Of a stretch of 64,000 nucleotides of DNA, positions 8,741 to 16,419 are shown piece after piece. Location: contig NZ_JAAWWL010000002.1 in assembly GCF_012272815.1 (NCBI RefSeq), forward strand, positions 1,518,280-1,582,279, given 5' to 3'. A program made the position numbers and the translations under genes. Below the pieces are notes generated by a model. That model was given only the letters and a program-made list of their open reading frames with translations, made no database searches and was not told the DNA's origin. This DNA comes from Croceivirga thetidis. Lineage in GTDB: Bacteria; Bacteroidota; Bacteroidia; Flavobacteriales; Flavobacteriaceae. Within the stretch, counting starts at the first letter, position 1. Each line of letters starts with the position of its first letter.

Positions 8741-11251
8741 TTAACGCTTCAAGGTGAAATTACCGGAGCGTCTCTGGGGTAACCCTTTTAAATCAACAAC
8801 CTCGAGTATATACCAATAATCAGATGAGGGCAACTGCTGATTCTGATACAAACCGTCCCAACTACTTGAAAATCCGTCCAGCTGTTTCAATAACTTTCCA
8901 TACCTATCAAAAATTCGTAAAGAAGCGCTTTGATAGATTTCGGGCGTAACACCAAGAACCTCAAGAACATCGTTCTCTCCATCGGCATTAGGTGTAATAA
9001 AATTTGAGATTCCAATAACCCCAATTTCAAAGGCATCGCCTCCACAACCATTTTTATCTACGGCGTAGACCGTATGGATTCCTGGCAGTACATCGTTAAA
9101 AATGGGTGCATCCTGAAATGGCCCAAATGGATTGTCCAAAGCGAATTCATAGTCTCCCAAACCAAGGTTTTGAGATTGAATCAATATATTGTTCTCCCCA
9201 TTTTCGAAGGCTGTTGAAACGACGTCTAAACTTAGTTTCGGAGCGGCTGAAACAGTAACTGAGATTGATTTTGAAGGAGAAATACACCCGTCCGCTGAAA
9301 TCGCTGTAACGGTATAAGTACCTTCAGAGCTCAGCGTTGCAAAACTTTCATTACTGATTACAGTACCATTGGAATCAACCCAACCAAATAAATAATCTCC
9401 TTGGGCATTTGTAATTTCAACTGTCTCTGGAAAACCCTCACAAATTTGAATTTCATTGGGCAAATTAAAATCGACCAAAGGCAAAACCTCTAAGCGAACA
9501 TGTGGTCCAATTCCAAAACAAGAACCGTCGACTTCACTCTCAATACGAACAAAAAGAGTTTGCGAAAATGGAGACTCATTTCTAAAAAAGTTAGTATTAT
9601 CAATTTCCTCTTCTTCTAACACCGCATTTTCGGCACTCCTGAAAAAACTGGCATTTAAAGACTGACCGGTAGGGAATAATGCCAATAAATCTTCTTCAAT
9701 CGATTCCAAATCAAATTCATAGACACCATCCGGTTCATCTAAATCACATACTTCAATTTCGGCAACAAAATTTGACGGGAAGGATGTAGTTGAAACATTT
9801 AAATTGATTGTTGAAGTTGCATAACAGCCAAAGCTATTCTCTGCCCTAGCGTATACCGTATTCGATATGGCATTTGAAAATGGGGAAGCGTCTATTTGAT
9901 TTATTGCCATTTGGGCATCATTAATATTCAGATGATACGAAACCAATAATTCATCGTCTCCCATGGTTATGATAGAAGTAGCTTCATTCAGATTGAAATC
10001 CACAATCCCATCGGGATTTCCATCTTCATCACAATTACCAAACAAAAAAACCTGTTCTACTATCGGCAAGGGATTTACTGTTGCCAATATTTCGGTACGC
10101 TTTCCTTCAGTGCACCCATTCACAGAGGCTACGACATAATAGGAGGTTGTTTCATCTAAAACAGGTGTATTGAAAACGTTGCCTGTGTATAACAAGTTCC
10201 CACCTTCGGGAGCATCAAACCAAAGAACGTCACCTTGAGATGTTTCGGCCTCAAGCGCTATACTACCACTACCACAACTACTATTTCTTCTTGCTGAAGA
10301 AATAAAAGGGACTGTTAGTCTAGTACTCGCCGATAATTGCAAATCTGGATCATCAGGAAATCCGCCGTATTCCACGATATACCCTTTGGGTTGATAATCC
10401 CCAGAATCTGCTCCTTGATTACTTAGATCATTCCATGTGCCTGGTACACCTACATTGGGACTAGTAACATGTGCATAGTGTTCGCCACCACAACAGTTGT
10501 TGGGCTCAGAGGTATTCCAAAAGGCGAAATTAGGAGTAGTTCCATTAATGCCTCCATTCCAAAATACGGTCCCCGCTTCTGGGCCAGTCATCCACCGCCA
10601 ACTTCCTTCAGCATCTCGATCACTGCCCCCTATCCATCCCGCGCCAGCCGCCTGTTCGCCTGAAAGTTGAGCCTCTTCACGCGAGGTTATTGTTGCCAGA
10701 TAACCTCTGAGACCGAAATAGGTTCTCGATTCAGCCTGGGCTCTGGCATCTTGCCAAGTAATTCCAAAATTTGGAACGTATTCATAATAATGGCCGGTTT
10801 TTGGTAGAAAATTTGCTTCACCAATGGTTAAGGAAAACTGTTTTTCTTGAGTTGGATTTTCAGAAGTGCTTTCAAAAACAATATCGTAAACTGCTGGTAT
10901 TAAATCCGTATAATTGACCGGACCTCCGCCGACACCTCTTAAGGTCAATTTTCCTTCAACGGCATTCCAACTGGTTGTGATATTCGGATGTGAGCCCGAG
11001 AGGCTAAGAAGGTCAAATTGTCGCTGATACCCAACCGATATTTGTACAAAAAAGGCTTCTATTTCAGTATCATCTGGGTCTTCTATGGAAAATGAAGAAA
11101 CAACATTTAGTTGAGATTGCGGGCAGTAGACAAAATCTCCTTGGGCCGAAACCACAGGAGGGGCATTTGTTTGAGCCAATCCCCCTTGCATTTGAAAAAC
11201 ACAGAAAGTGATTAACAATAAATAACTTGCAATTTTATTGGTCAAATTCAA
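8741..11251 (-). CDS. C-type lectin-like, T9SS type B sorted surface protein
   Basis: An approximately 836-residue secreted protein. Counted from the TTG at 11251: a signal peptide ending near GGLAQ, a cadherin-like region, a C-type lectin-like domain at about 152-297 with the calcium/sugar EPN (249-251) and WND (273-275) motifs, Ig/PKD-like repeats, and a C-terminal gliding-motility type B domain with NFITPNADGENDV and LRIFDRYGKLL. Such C-termini direct export by the type IX secretion system. It may bind surface glycans or particles; that is inference. No in-frame ATG precedes the signal peptide. The frame is open up to another TTG at 11299, so the start is uncertain. Confidence 0.8.
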   Translation of the reverse strand: MNLTNKIASYLLLITFCVFQMQGGLAQTNAPPVVSAQGDFVYCPQSQLNVVSSFSIEDPDDTEIEAFFVQISVGYQRQFDLLSLSGSHPNITTSWNAVEGKLTLRGVGGGPVNYTDLIPAVYDIVFESTSENPTQEKQFSLTIGEANFLPKTGHYYEYVPNFGITWQDARAQAESRTYFGLRGYLATITSREEAQLSGEQAAGAGWIGGSDRDAEGSWRWMTGPEAGTVFWNGGINGTTPNFAFWNTSEPNNCCGGEHYAHVTSPNVGVPGTWNDLSNQGADSGDYQPKGYIVEYGGFPDDPDLQLSASTRLTVPFISSARRNSSCGSGSIALEAETSQGDVLWFDAPEGGNLLYTGNVFNTPVLDETTSYYVVASVNGCTEGKRTEILATVNPLPIVEQVFLFGNCDEDGNPDGIVDFNLNEATSIITMGDDELLVSYHLNINDAQMAINQIDASPFSNAISNTVYARAENSFGCYATSTINLNVSTTSFPSNFVAEIEVCDLDEPDGVYEFDLESIEEDLLALFPTGQSLNASFFRSAENAVLEEEEIDNTNFFRNESPFSQTLFVRIESEVDGSCFGIGPHVRLEVLPLVDFNLPNEIQICEGFPETVEITNAQGDYLFGWVDSNGTVISNESFATLSSEGTYTVTAISADGCISPSKSISVTVSAAPKLSLDVVSTAFENGENNILIQSQNLGLGDYEFALDNPFGPFQDAPIFNDVLPGIHTVYAVDKNGCGGDAFEIGVIGISNFITPNADGENDVLEVLGVTPEIYQSASLRIFDRYGKLLKQLDGFSSSWDGLYQNQQLPSSDYWYILEVVDLKGLPQRRSGNFTLKR

Positions 11252-11356
11252 TGGGAGCGCATTAGAGTGCAAACTATGAAATTGAAAGGGTAGCCACAAA
11301 TCTTGCGGCTAATCGGATATATTTAAAAGACTAATTGCTTGAATTTATTAGAATAG

Positions 11357-11806
11357 CTATTTCACAGCAATTACATCAATTTCAATTTTAGCCCCAACGG
11401 CCAAACCTGCCGCGGCGTAGGTTGTACGAGCGGGTTTCTTCTTGAAATATCTAATATAAACCTCGTTGAAAGCCTTAAAATCGTTGATATCGCTTAAGAT
11501 AACGGTACATTTAACCACATTATCCAGGGTCAAACCATGATACCGCAATACGCCTTCGATATTTTTAATGGCCTGCTCTGTTTCACCTTGTATTCCTCCT
11601 TCTGCTAATTGCCCTTTTGACCTGTCCATTCCAATTTGCCCTGCAAGAAAAAATAAGTTACCTGCTTGAACAGCTTCACTGAAAGGGGCACTGGCCCTAG
11701 CAGGATTCTCAGGTTTATGAAATTTGATTTCGGTCGCATTTTGTCCCAAAATGGCATGACTGCAAAAGAATGCTACAACAGCTAAGAGTATTAAAGGTTT
11801 TCTCAT
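11357..11806 (-). CDS. RidA family protein with signal peptide
   Basis: A 149-residue protein of the RidA/YjgF family, which hydrolyses reactive enamine/imine intermediates. After a clear signal peptide (about residues 1-21, ending ILGQ) come the family motifs FLAGQIGMD, QAIKNIEGVL, VVKCTVILSD and KKPARTTY with the conserved arginine, and IEIDVIAVK at the C-terminus. A periplasmic location is unusual because RidA substrates are usually cytoplasmic. The gene is divergent from the HerA-like gene. Confidence 0.85.
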   Translation of the reverse strand: MRKPLILLAVVAFFCSHAILGQNATEIKFHKPENPARASAPFSEAVQAGNLFFLAGQIGMDRSKGQLAEGGIQGETEQAIKNIEGVLRYHGLTLDNVVKCTVILSDINDFKAFNEVYIRYFKKKPARTTYAAAGLAVGAKIEIDVIAVK

Positions 11807-11857
11807 GGCAATTTTTTGTTGGTTTATAATTTCATGATTTATGGCTAAATGTAAAAA

Positions 11858-11902
11858 TTACACTTTAAAAGATAGCATACGGACTTTCGATTTTACACTT
11901 TA
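11858..11902. repeat. Two direct copies of TTACACTTTA in a divergent promoter region
   Basis: TTACACTTTA occurs at 11858-11867 and again at 11893-11902, 35 bp apart, between the divergent RidA and HerA-like genes. The spacing is a little over three helical turns. The copies could be binding sites for a regulator of either gene, or a coincidence in AT-rich DNA. Confidence 0.25.
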
Positions 11903-11936
11903 TTTAAATCCTTATTTTTAGCACAAATTGAATGCG

Positions 11937-13448
11937 ATGGATATCAAAGAAAAATTCTTTGCAACTATAGAAAAAGGTTACGCTACAAAAGGGGATTTTA
12001 TCACCATGGGCGCGGGTATGGTAAATGGCGAGACGGTTACCGAGGCCTTTATTAAAGTTCCGCTTAAAACCTTGAACCGCCACGGATTGATTGCTGGGGC
12101 AACAGGTACTGGTAAGACCAAGACCTTGCAGGTAATTGCTGAAAACCTCTCCGAAAAAGGAATTCCCGTATTGCTAATGGATTTAAAAGGTGACCTCAGC
12201 GGTATTGCGCAACCAAGCCCTGGCCATCCTAAAATAGACGAACGGCATGAAGCCATTGGGCTTCCTTTTGAGGCCAAGGGTTTTCCTGTCGAGATAATGT
12301 CGCTCTCAGAGCAAGATGGTGTTCGATTAAGGGCTACGGTATCCGAATTTGGGCCCGTTTTACTTTCAAGAATTTTAGATTTAACGGTAACCCAAGAAGG
12401 TATAGTGGCAGTGGTATTCAAGTATTGTGATGACAATAAACTACCACTTCTTGACCTTAATGATTTTAAAAAGGTCTTGCAATATGCAACCGGAGAAGGA
12501 AAAAAGGAATTTCAATCAGAATATGGCCGAATTTCTACCAGTTCGACAGGCACCATTTTGAGAAAGATTATTGAATTGGAGCAGCAAGGAGCTGATTTGT
12601 TCTTTGGAGAAAAGTCATTTGAAGTTGATGATTTAACTAGAATTGATGAGAATGGGCGAGGGTATATCAACATCATTCGCTTGACCGATATTCAAGATAA
12701 GCCCAAACTGTTCTCAACTTTTATGCTGAGCTTGCTAGCGGAGATTTATGGCACTTTTCCAGAGCAAGGCGATAGTGACAGACCCGAACTTATTTTGTTC
12801 ATTGATGAAGCTCATCTAATATTTGATAATGCCTCCAAAGCATTGTTGGACCAAATCGAAAGTATTGTTAAGTTAATTCGTTCAAAGGGAATCGGATTAT
12901 ATTTTGTGACCCAAAACCCAACTGACGTACCTGAGGATGTATTGGCCCAATTAGGATTGAAAGTACAACATGCTTTAAGGGCTTTTACCGCAAAAGACAG
13001 AAAGGCTATTAAACTAACAGCTCAAAACTATCCTGATTCTGAGTTTTATAAAACGGAAGAGGTATTGACTTCTTTGGGTATTGGTGAGGCCTTAATTTCC
13101 GCTTTGGATGAAAAAGGGCGCCCTACACCTCTTGCAGCAACTATGCTCAGGGCACCAATGAGCCGAATGGATGTTCTAACTGATAAGGAATTGAAAGAGG
13201 CACTCGGAAAATCCAAACTCATCAAAAAATACAATGAAGTTATCGATAGGGAAAGTGCCTACGAAATATTGAATGAAAAAATAGAAAAGGCAGAAAAGGA
13301 AGCCGAGAAAGAAAAAGCAAAAAAAACAACCACCAGAAAGAGCAGTTCACGCAGTAGAAGTACTCGAATGAATCCTGTAGTAAAGGTTTTGACCAGTGCT
13401 ACTTTTATTAGGGGGGTTTTAGGTGTATTGAAAAAAGTTATTCGCTAA
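11937..13448 (+). CDS. HerA-like DUF853 ATPase (YjgR family)
   Basis: A 503-residue P-loop ATPase of the HerA/FtsK superfamily, DUF853 branch. The Walker A motif GATGTGKT is at residues 54-61 and a Walker B-like LFIDEAHLIF lies near residue 288. A YFVTQNPTDVP segment resembles the sensor region. The C-terminus is a lysine/glutamate-rich coiled coil, then a basic Ser/Arg stretch and a hydrophobic tail. DNA translocation or helicase activity is expected by homology; the biological role is not established. The ATG at 11937 is preferred over an in-frame TTG at 11928. Confidence 0.87.
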   Translation: MDIKEKFFATIEKGYATKGDFITMGAGMVNGETVTEAFIKVPLKTLNRHGLIAGATGTGKTKTLQVIAENLSEKGIPVLLMDLKGDLSGIAQPSPGHPKIDERHEAIGLPFEAKGFPVEIMSLSEQDGVRLRATVSEFGPVLLSRILDLTVTQEGIVAVVFKYCDDNKLPLLDLNDFKKVLQYATGEGKKEFQSEYGRISTSSTGTILRKIIELEQQGADLFFGEKSFEVDDLTRIDENGRGYINIIRLTDIQDKPKLFSTFMLSLLAEIYGTFPEQGDSDRPELILFIDEAHLIFDNASKALLDQIESIVKLIRSKGIGLYFVTQNPTDVPEDVLAQLGLKVQHALRAFTAKDRKAIKLTAQNYPDSEFYKTEEVLTSLGIGEALISALDEKGRPTPLAATMLRAPMSRMDVLTDKELKEALGKSKLIKKYNEVIDRESAYEILNEKIEKAEKEAEKEKAKKTTTRKSSSRSRSTRMNPVVKVLTSATFIRGVLGVLKKVIR

Positions 13449-13461
13449 AATTTTTAAAGAG

Positions 13462-14013
13462 ATGAGAAATACGGTTTACATCTTGATTGCAAGTGTCTTT
13501 TTAATGGTGATTGCTTGTCAAAAACAAGATTCCAACTTTTTAGTAAGCGAGACCTCTATTGGTCAATTCAACAAAGAAGTAATATTTGCAGATGTAGAGG
13601 CTTTGGTCGGTGAAGGATTCGTTGAAAAAGATACCTTTCAATTAAAAGAGGGCGAAAATCCCAAAAAAATAAAAGTTTTTGAAAAGGGAGGAAAGCATTT
13701 ACTAACACTCACTGCAAGTAATGATAGTATACCAAAAATTGAAAACATCAATATCATCGATGCACGGTACACCACAGGTGAGGGATTAAACTTAAAAAGC
13801 ACCTTTAAGGATATTCAAGACGCCTATGAGATAAAGAAAATTGTAACCACTTTGAACAGTGTGGTAATCTTTCCTAAAAGCAGTAATCTTTATTTTACCA
13901 TTGATAAAAGTGAATTGCCTGCAAATTTGCGGTTCACCAGCTCAAATATCGAAGCTGTGCAAATACCGGATGATGCAAGAATAAAGTACTTGATGTTGGG
14001 GTGGACCCATTAA
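13462..14013 (+). CDS. Hypothetical lipoprotein
   Basis: A 183-residue protein with a lipoprotein signal (MVIAC, Cys at about residue 19) and a mixed alpha/beta mature part with no motif I recognise. A segment ARYTTGEGLNLKSTF is well ordered and may be a conserved core. The gene follows the HerA-like ATPase by 13 bp on the same strand and is probably co-transcribed. It ends 3 bp from the convergent HxlR gene. Function unknown. Confidence 0.75.
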   Translation: MRNTVYILIASVFLMVIACQKQDSNFLVSETSIGQFNKEVIFADVEALVGEGFVEKDTFQLKEGENPKKIKVFEKGGKHLLTLTASNDSIPKIENINIIDARYTTGEGLNLKSTFKDIQDAYEIKKIVTTLNSVVIFPKSSNLYFTIDKSELPANLRFTSSNIEAVQIPDDARIKYLMLGWTH

Positions 14014-14016
14014 AAT

Positions 14017-14439
14017 TTACAAGAGACCATACTTTTCAGGATGCTTCAATATTTTAGGACTGTTCTCCCGCATCCATTGGGTCAGTTCAAGAAGACGTTC
14101 TACATATTGCGCACCAAAATCGGTTAAGTTGTATTCAACCCTTATGGGCACCTCTGGGTAAGCCTTGCGCTCAATGTAGCCATCTGCTTCCAAAACCTTG
14201 AGCCGTTGACTTAAAACCTTATTGGAGATTCCGTATACGTATTTCTTTATTTTATTGAACCGTAAAACAGGAAAATAACCAAGCCACAATAAAATCAATA
14301 TACTCCACTGATCCGAGGAAGCTGACATCACATCTCGAACAGTACATAGTTCAGGAAGGTTCTTTCGGTCTAGGTGACCGAACATTTTTTCCAATTTTTT
14401 TTGACGTTCAACTAATTGATTTTCACTTATAGTTTCCAT
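14017..14439 (-). CDS. HxlR family transcriptional regulator
   Basis: A 140-residue winged-helix regulator of the HxlR type (MarR-like fold). The core has CTVRDVMSASSDQWSILIL, the recognition-helix area ISNKVLSQRLKVLEADGYI and the wing VEYNLTDFG. HxlR proteins usually act as dimers responding to reactive or quinone-like compounds. It diverges from the alpha/beta hydrolase gene, and a short palindrome just before that gene is a plausible operator. Confidence 0.88.
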   Translation of the reverse strand: METISENQLVERQKKLEKMFGHLDRKNLPELCTVRDVMSASSDQWSILILLWLGYFPVLRFNKIKKYVYGISNKVLSQRLKVLEADGYIERKAYPEVPIRVEYNLTDFGAQYVERLLELTQWMRENSPKILKHPEKYGLL

Positions 14440-14518
14440 TTGTTCACTAGGTTAGGGATTCGTGACTTCTTTTTAATTCGATCAGGATTGTTTAATTTTA
14501 GTTTCAATTGTAGAGTAA

Positions 14519-14533
14519 GTTACAAAAAGTAAC
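14519..14533. promoter_or_regulatory. Palindrome GTTAC-N5-GTAAC, candidate HxlR operator
   Basis: A perfect 5-bp inverted repeat (GTTAC at 14519-14523, GTAAC at 14529-14533) with an AAAAA spacer, three bases before the ATG of the hydrolase gene and in the spacer it shares with the divergent HxlR gene. Position and symmetry suit a dimeric repressor that blocks initiation or early transcription. The assignment is inference. Confidence 0.45.
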
Positions 14534-14536
14534 CAT

Positions 14537-15376
14537 ATGAGAAAAATTATAAAGGCATTAATAGCCTTCACTTATGGTAAGTGGTTCAACTTTTGGGTTA
14601 ACGTAAATCCTCGAAACACCGCAAAAAAAGCATTCGATGTATTTTGTACCATTCGCTTAGGAAAGGTTTTACCAAATCAGAAAGCATTTCTGGATGCGGC
14701 AAAATTAGATGTTAAGGAAGTTGCCGGTCACCAAATACAATCCTATCATTGGTCAGGAAAGAAAGGTCCGATTTTATTGATGCACGGTTGGGAGAGTAAT
14801 ACGTTTCGATGGCGAAATTTTATCAATATGCTGCGTGCCAAAGATTTTGAAATCTTTGCGTTTGATGCTCCCTCCCATGGTTATTCTTCAGGCAAGAAAC
14901 TTCATGTGCCACTTTATGCAGAGGCAACACAACATGTATTGGAGGCCTATCGACCCAAATGGGTGGTTGCCCATTCGGTTGGTGGTATGACCATCAACTA
15001 TACCCATTTTCTTAATCCAGATACTACTGTTGAGAAGGTAGTTACCATTGGTTCTCCAAGCGAGTTCAGTCAATTTATGGATTCCTATCAAAAAATTGTT
15101 CCCTTTAATAATAAGGTTAGAATGGCTATGGACTCCTATTTAAAGGAGTGGTTGGGCTTTCATTTTAAGGAATTCTCGAGTGCCCGATTCGTGAGTAACA
15201 GCACAAAAAAAGGACTTTTATTTCATGACAAATATGATTTGCAAGTTCCCTACACCGAATCTGTTCGTGTTCATGAAAATTGGGAAGGTAGCGAACTCAG
15301 GTTAACAGAAGGCCTTGGGCACTCCATGCATCAAAAACAGGTCAATGAAGACATCATATCCTTTCTAGAGTCCTAA
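14537..15376 (+). CDS. Alpha/beta hydrolase
   Basis: A 279-residue alpha/beta hydrolase. An oxyanion-region motif LLMHGWESN lies near residue 82, the nucleophile elbow is VAHSVGGM near residue 153 (Ser), FAFDAPSHGYS precedes it, and the catalytic His is probably in EGLGHSMH near the C-terminus. No signal peptide is obvious. The substrate is unknown. Divergent position beside the HxlR gene suggests it is that regulator's target. Confidence 0.85.
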   Translation: MRKIIKALIAFTYGKWFNFWVNVNPRNTAKKAFDVFCTIRLGKVLPNQKAFLDAAKLDVKEVAGHQIQSYHWSGKKGPILLMHGWESNTFRWRNFINMLRAKDFEIFAFDAPSHGYSSGKKLHVPLYAEATQHVLEAYRPKWVVAHSVGGMTINYTHFLNPDTTVEKVVTIGSPSEFSQFMDSYQKIVPFNNKVRMAMDSYLKEWLGFHFKEFSSARFVSNSTKKGLLFHDKYDLQVPYTESVRVHENWEGSELRLTEGLGHSMHQKQVNEDIISFLES

Positions 15377-15432
15377 ATTTGAAAGTAAATTAGGATAGCT
15401 TATTTTTAGTTCAACCTTTTATTTTTATCACA

Positions 15433-15852
15433 ATGAATATCGCACCTTTTCATGTAGCAATACCAGTGCATAATTTAGCTGAATGTAGGATTTTCTATCG
15501 AGAAATATTAGGCTGCGAAGAAGGTCGAAGTAGTGACCATTGGGTCGATTTCAACCTTTTTGGTCACCAAGTGGTTATCCATTACAAACCAAAATCAGAA
15601 GAAGAATTACACACCAATGCCGTCGATGGAAAAAACGTTCCTGTTCCCCATTACGGTGTCGTTTTGCCATGGGATACATTTGAATCTTTTTCTGCCAACC
15701 TAAAATCAAAAGGAATATCTTTTGTTATTGAACCTTATATAAGATTCGAAGGCCAAGCTGGTGAACAAGCAACAATGTTTTTTCTTGATCCTGCCGGTAA
15801 CGCCTTAGAATTTAAGGCGTTCAAAGATATTGCTCAGTTATTCGCAAAGTAA
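15433..15852 (+). CDS. VOC family protein (glyoxalase-like)
   Basis: A 139-residue protein of the vicinal oxygen chelate superfamily: paired beta-alpha-beta-beta-beta modules with metal-ligand candidates His in PFHVAIPVH, His in HYGVVLPW and Glu in ALEFKAF, the usual H/H/E pattern. Members act as dioxygenases, isomerases or resistance proteins, so no specific activity can be given. The gene follows the hydrolase by 56 bp on the same strand. Confidence 0.82.
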   Translation: MNIAPFHVAIPVHNLAECRIFYREILGCEEGRSSDHWVDFNLFGHQVVIHYKPKSEEELHTNAVDGKNVPVPHYGVVLPWDTFESFSANLKSKGISFVIEPYIRFEGQAGEQATMFFLDPAGNALEFKAFKDIAQLFAK

Positions 15853-15867
15853 GGATACTCGAAATCT

Positions 15868-16044
15868 TCAGGCAAAGAACACTACCCACAACACCAGAAA
15901 ATAAGCTGATAACAAAAGAACAAGCCACAGACTTTTTTTAAGTTTTCTTTGAATGTGCGCCCAATTTTTCTGTTTCCCCTGAAGGTATTCTCCTTGGGTT
16001 TCTTGATTTGGAGAATCGGTCAAGTGATGCTCTTGGTAATTCAA
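15868..16044 (-). CDS. Small membrane protein candidate (58 aa)
   Basis: An open frame of 58 codons from a TTG at 16044 to TGA at 15868. The N-terminal two thirds are hydrophilic, a basic stretch IQRKLKK precedes one strong transmembrane helix at about residues 38-57 (SLWLVLLLSAYFLVLWVVFF), and the protein ends there. The charged-then-hydrophobic layout is not expected by chance, and the competing overlapping frame (15938-16165) lacks any such feature. No ATG is available in frame after the preceding TGA, so the start is uncertain. It lies 60 bp downstream of another small membrane ORF of similar layout. I do not recognise the family. Confidence 0.42.
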   Translation of the reverse strand: MNYQEHHLTDSPNQETQGEYLQGKQKNWAHIQRKLKKSLWLVLLLSAYFLVLWVVFFA

Positions 16045-16104
16045 AATCCATGGTTTTCATAGTTTGAAACCGAATTTTGTAATAAGTCACATACTTAGGC
16101 CAAT

Positions 16105-16278
16105 TTAGGTTAGGTACATTGCCCAAATGATACCCAGGTATGCTAAAATCGTTAAAATGAGACAATACAATAAGAATTGATTTTCTCTTATCATTTGGGA
16201 AAATCGATTTGTAAATCTATTTTTTTGATATCCCAAATACCCTTTGTTTTTGTTTGCTTTATTGGTCTCCACGGTCAT
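16105..16278 (-). CDS. Small membrane protein candidate (57 aa)
   Basis: An ATG-started frame of 57 residues. The N-terminal half is Asn/Lys/Arg-rich (NKANKNKGYLGYQKNRF), followed by a single transmembrane helix at about residues 35-56 (FLLYCLILTILAYLGIIWAM) and an immediate stop. The reading frame stays open upstream to a TAA near 16336 but contains no good start there. Together with the next ORF (15868-16044) it makes two consecutive C-tail-anchored small proteins on the same strand in a gap otherwise without genes. Family not recognised. Confidence 0.45.
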   Translation of the reverse strand: MTVETNKANKNKGYLGYQKNRFTNRFSQMIRENQFLLYCLILTILAYLGIIWAMYLT

Positions 16279-16419
16279 TAATTGATCTGTATTCGACTCG
16301 TAGGAAACAACGCACTCGACAAAGTCACATTCTTATGAAAATTTTAACGCTAAAAGAGGTATTGTGCTATAAACGTGGCAATTAAAACTTCTCGCCTTTT
16401 GAACGGGCAAATGTCTATA
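16279..16419. other. Intergenic stretch without recognisable content
   Basis: About 140 bp between the esterase stop and the candidate small membrane ORF. I see no hairpin terminator and no clear promoter; TGACTTTG on the minus strand around 16322-16329 is a loose match to the -7 element. The rest of the 15853-16419 gap is covered by the two small ORFs. Confidence 0.4.

Noticed and set aside
11978-12436. 152-codon frame antisense to the HerA-like gene
   Set aside because: Covers the Walker A region of a clear ATPase and has no recognisable features.
15938-16165. 75-codon minus-strand frame in the 15853-16419 gap
   Set aside because: No hydrophobic or conserved-looking segment; it overlaps two frames in another phase that both end in clear membrane helices.
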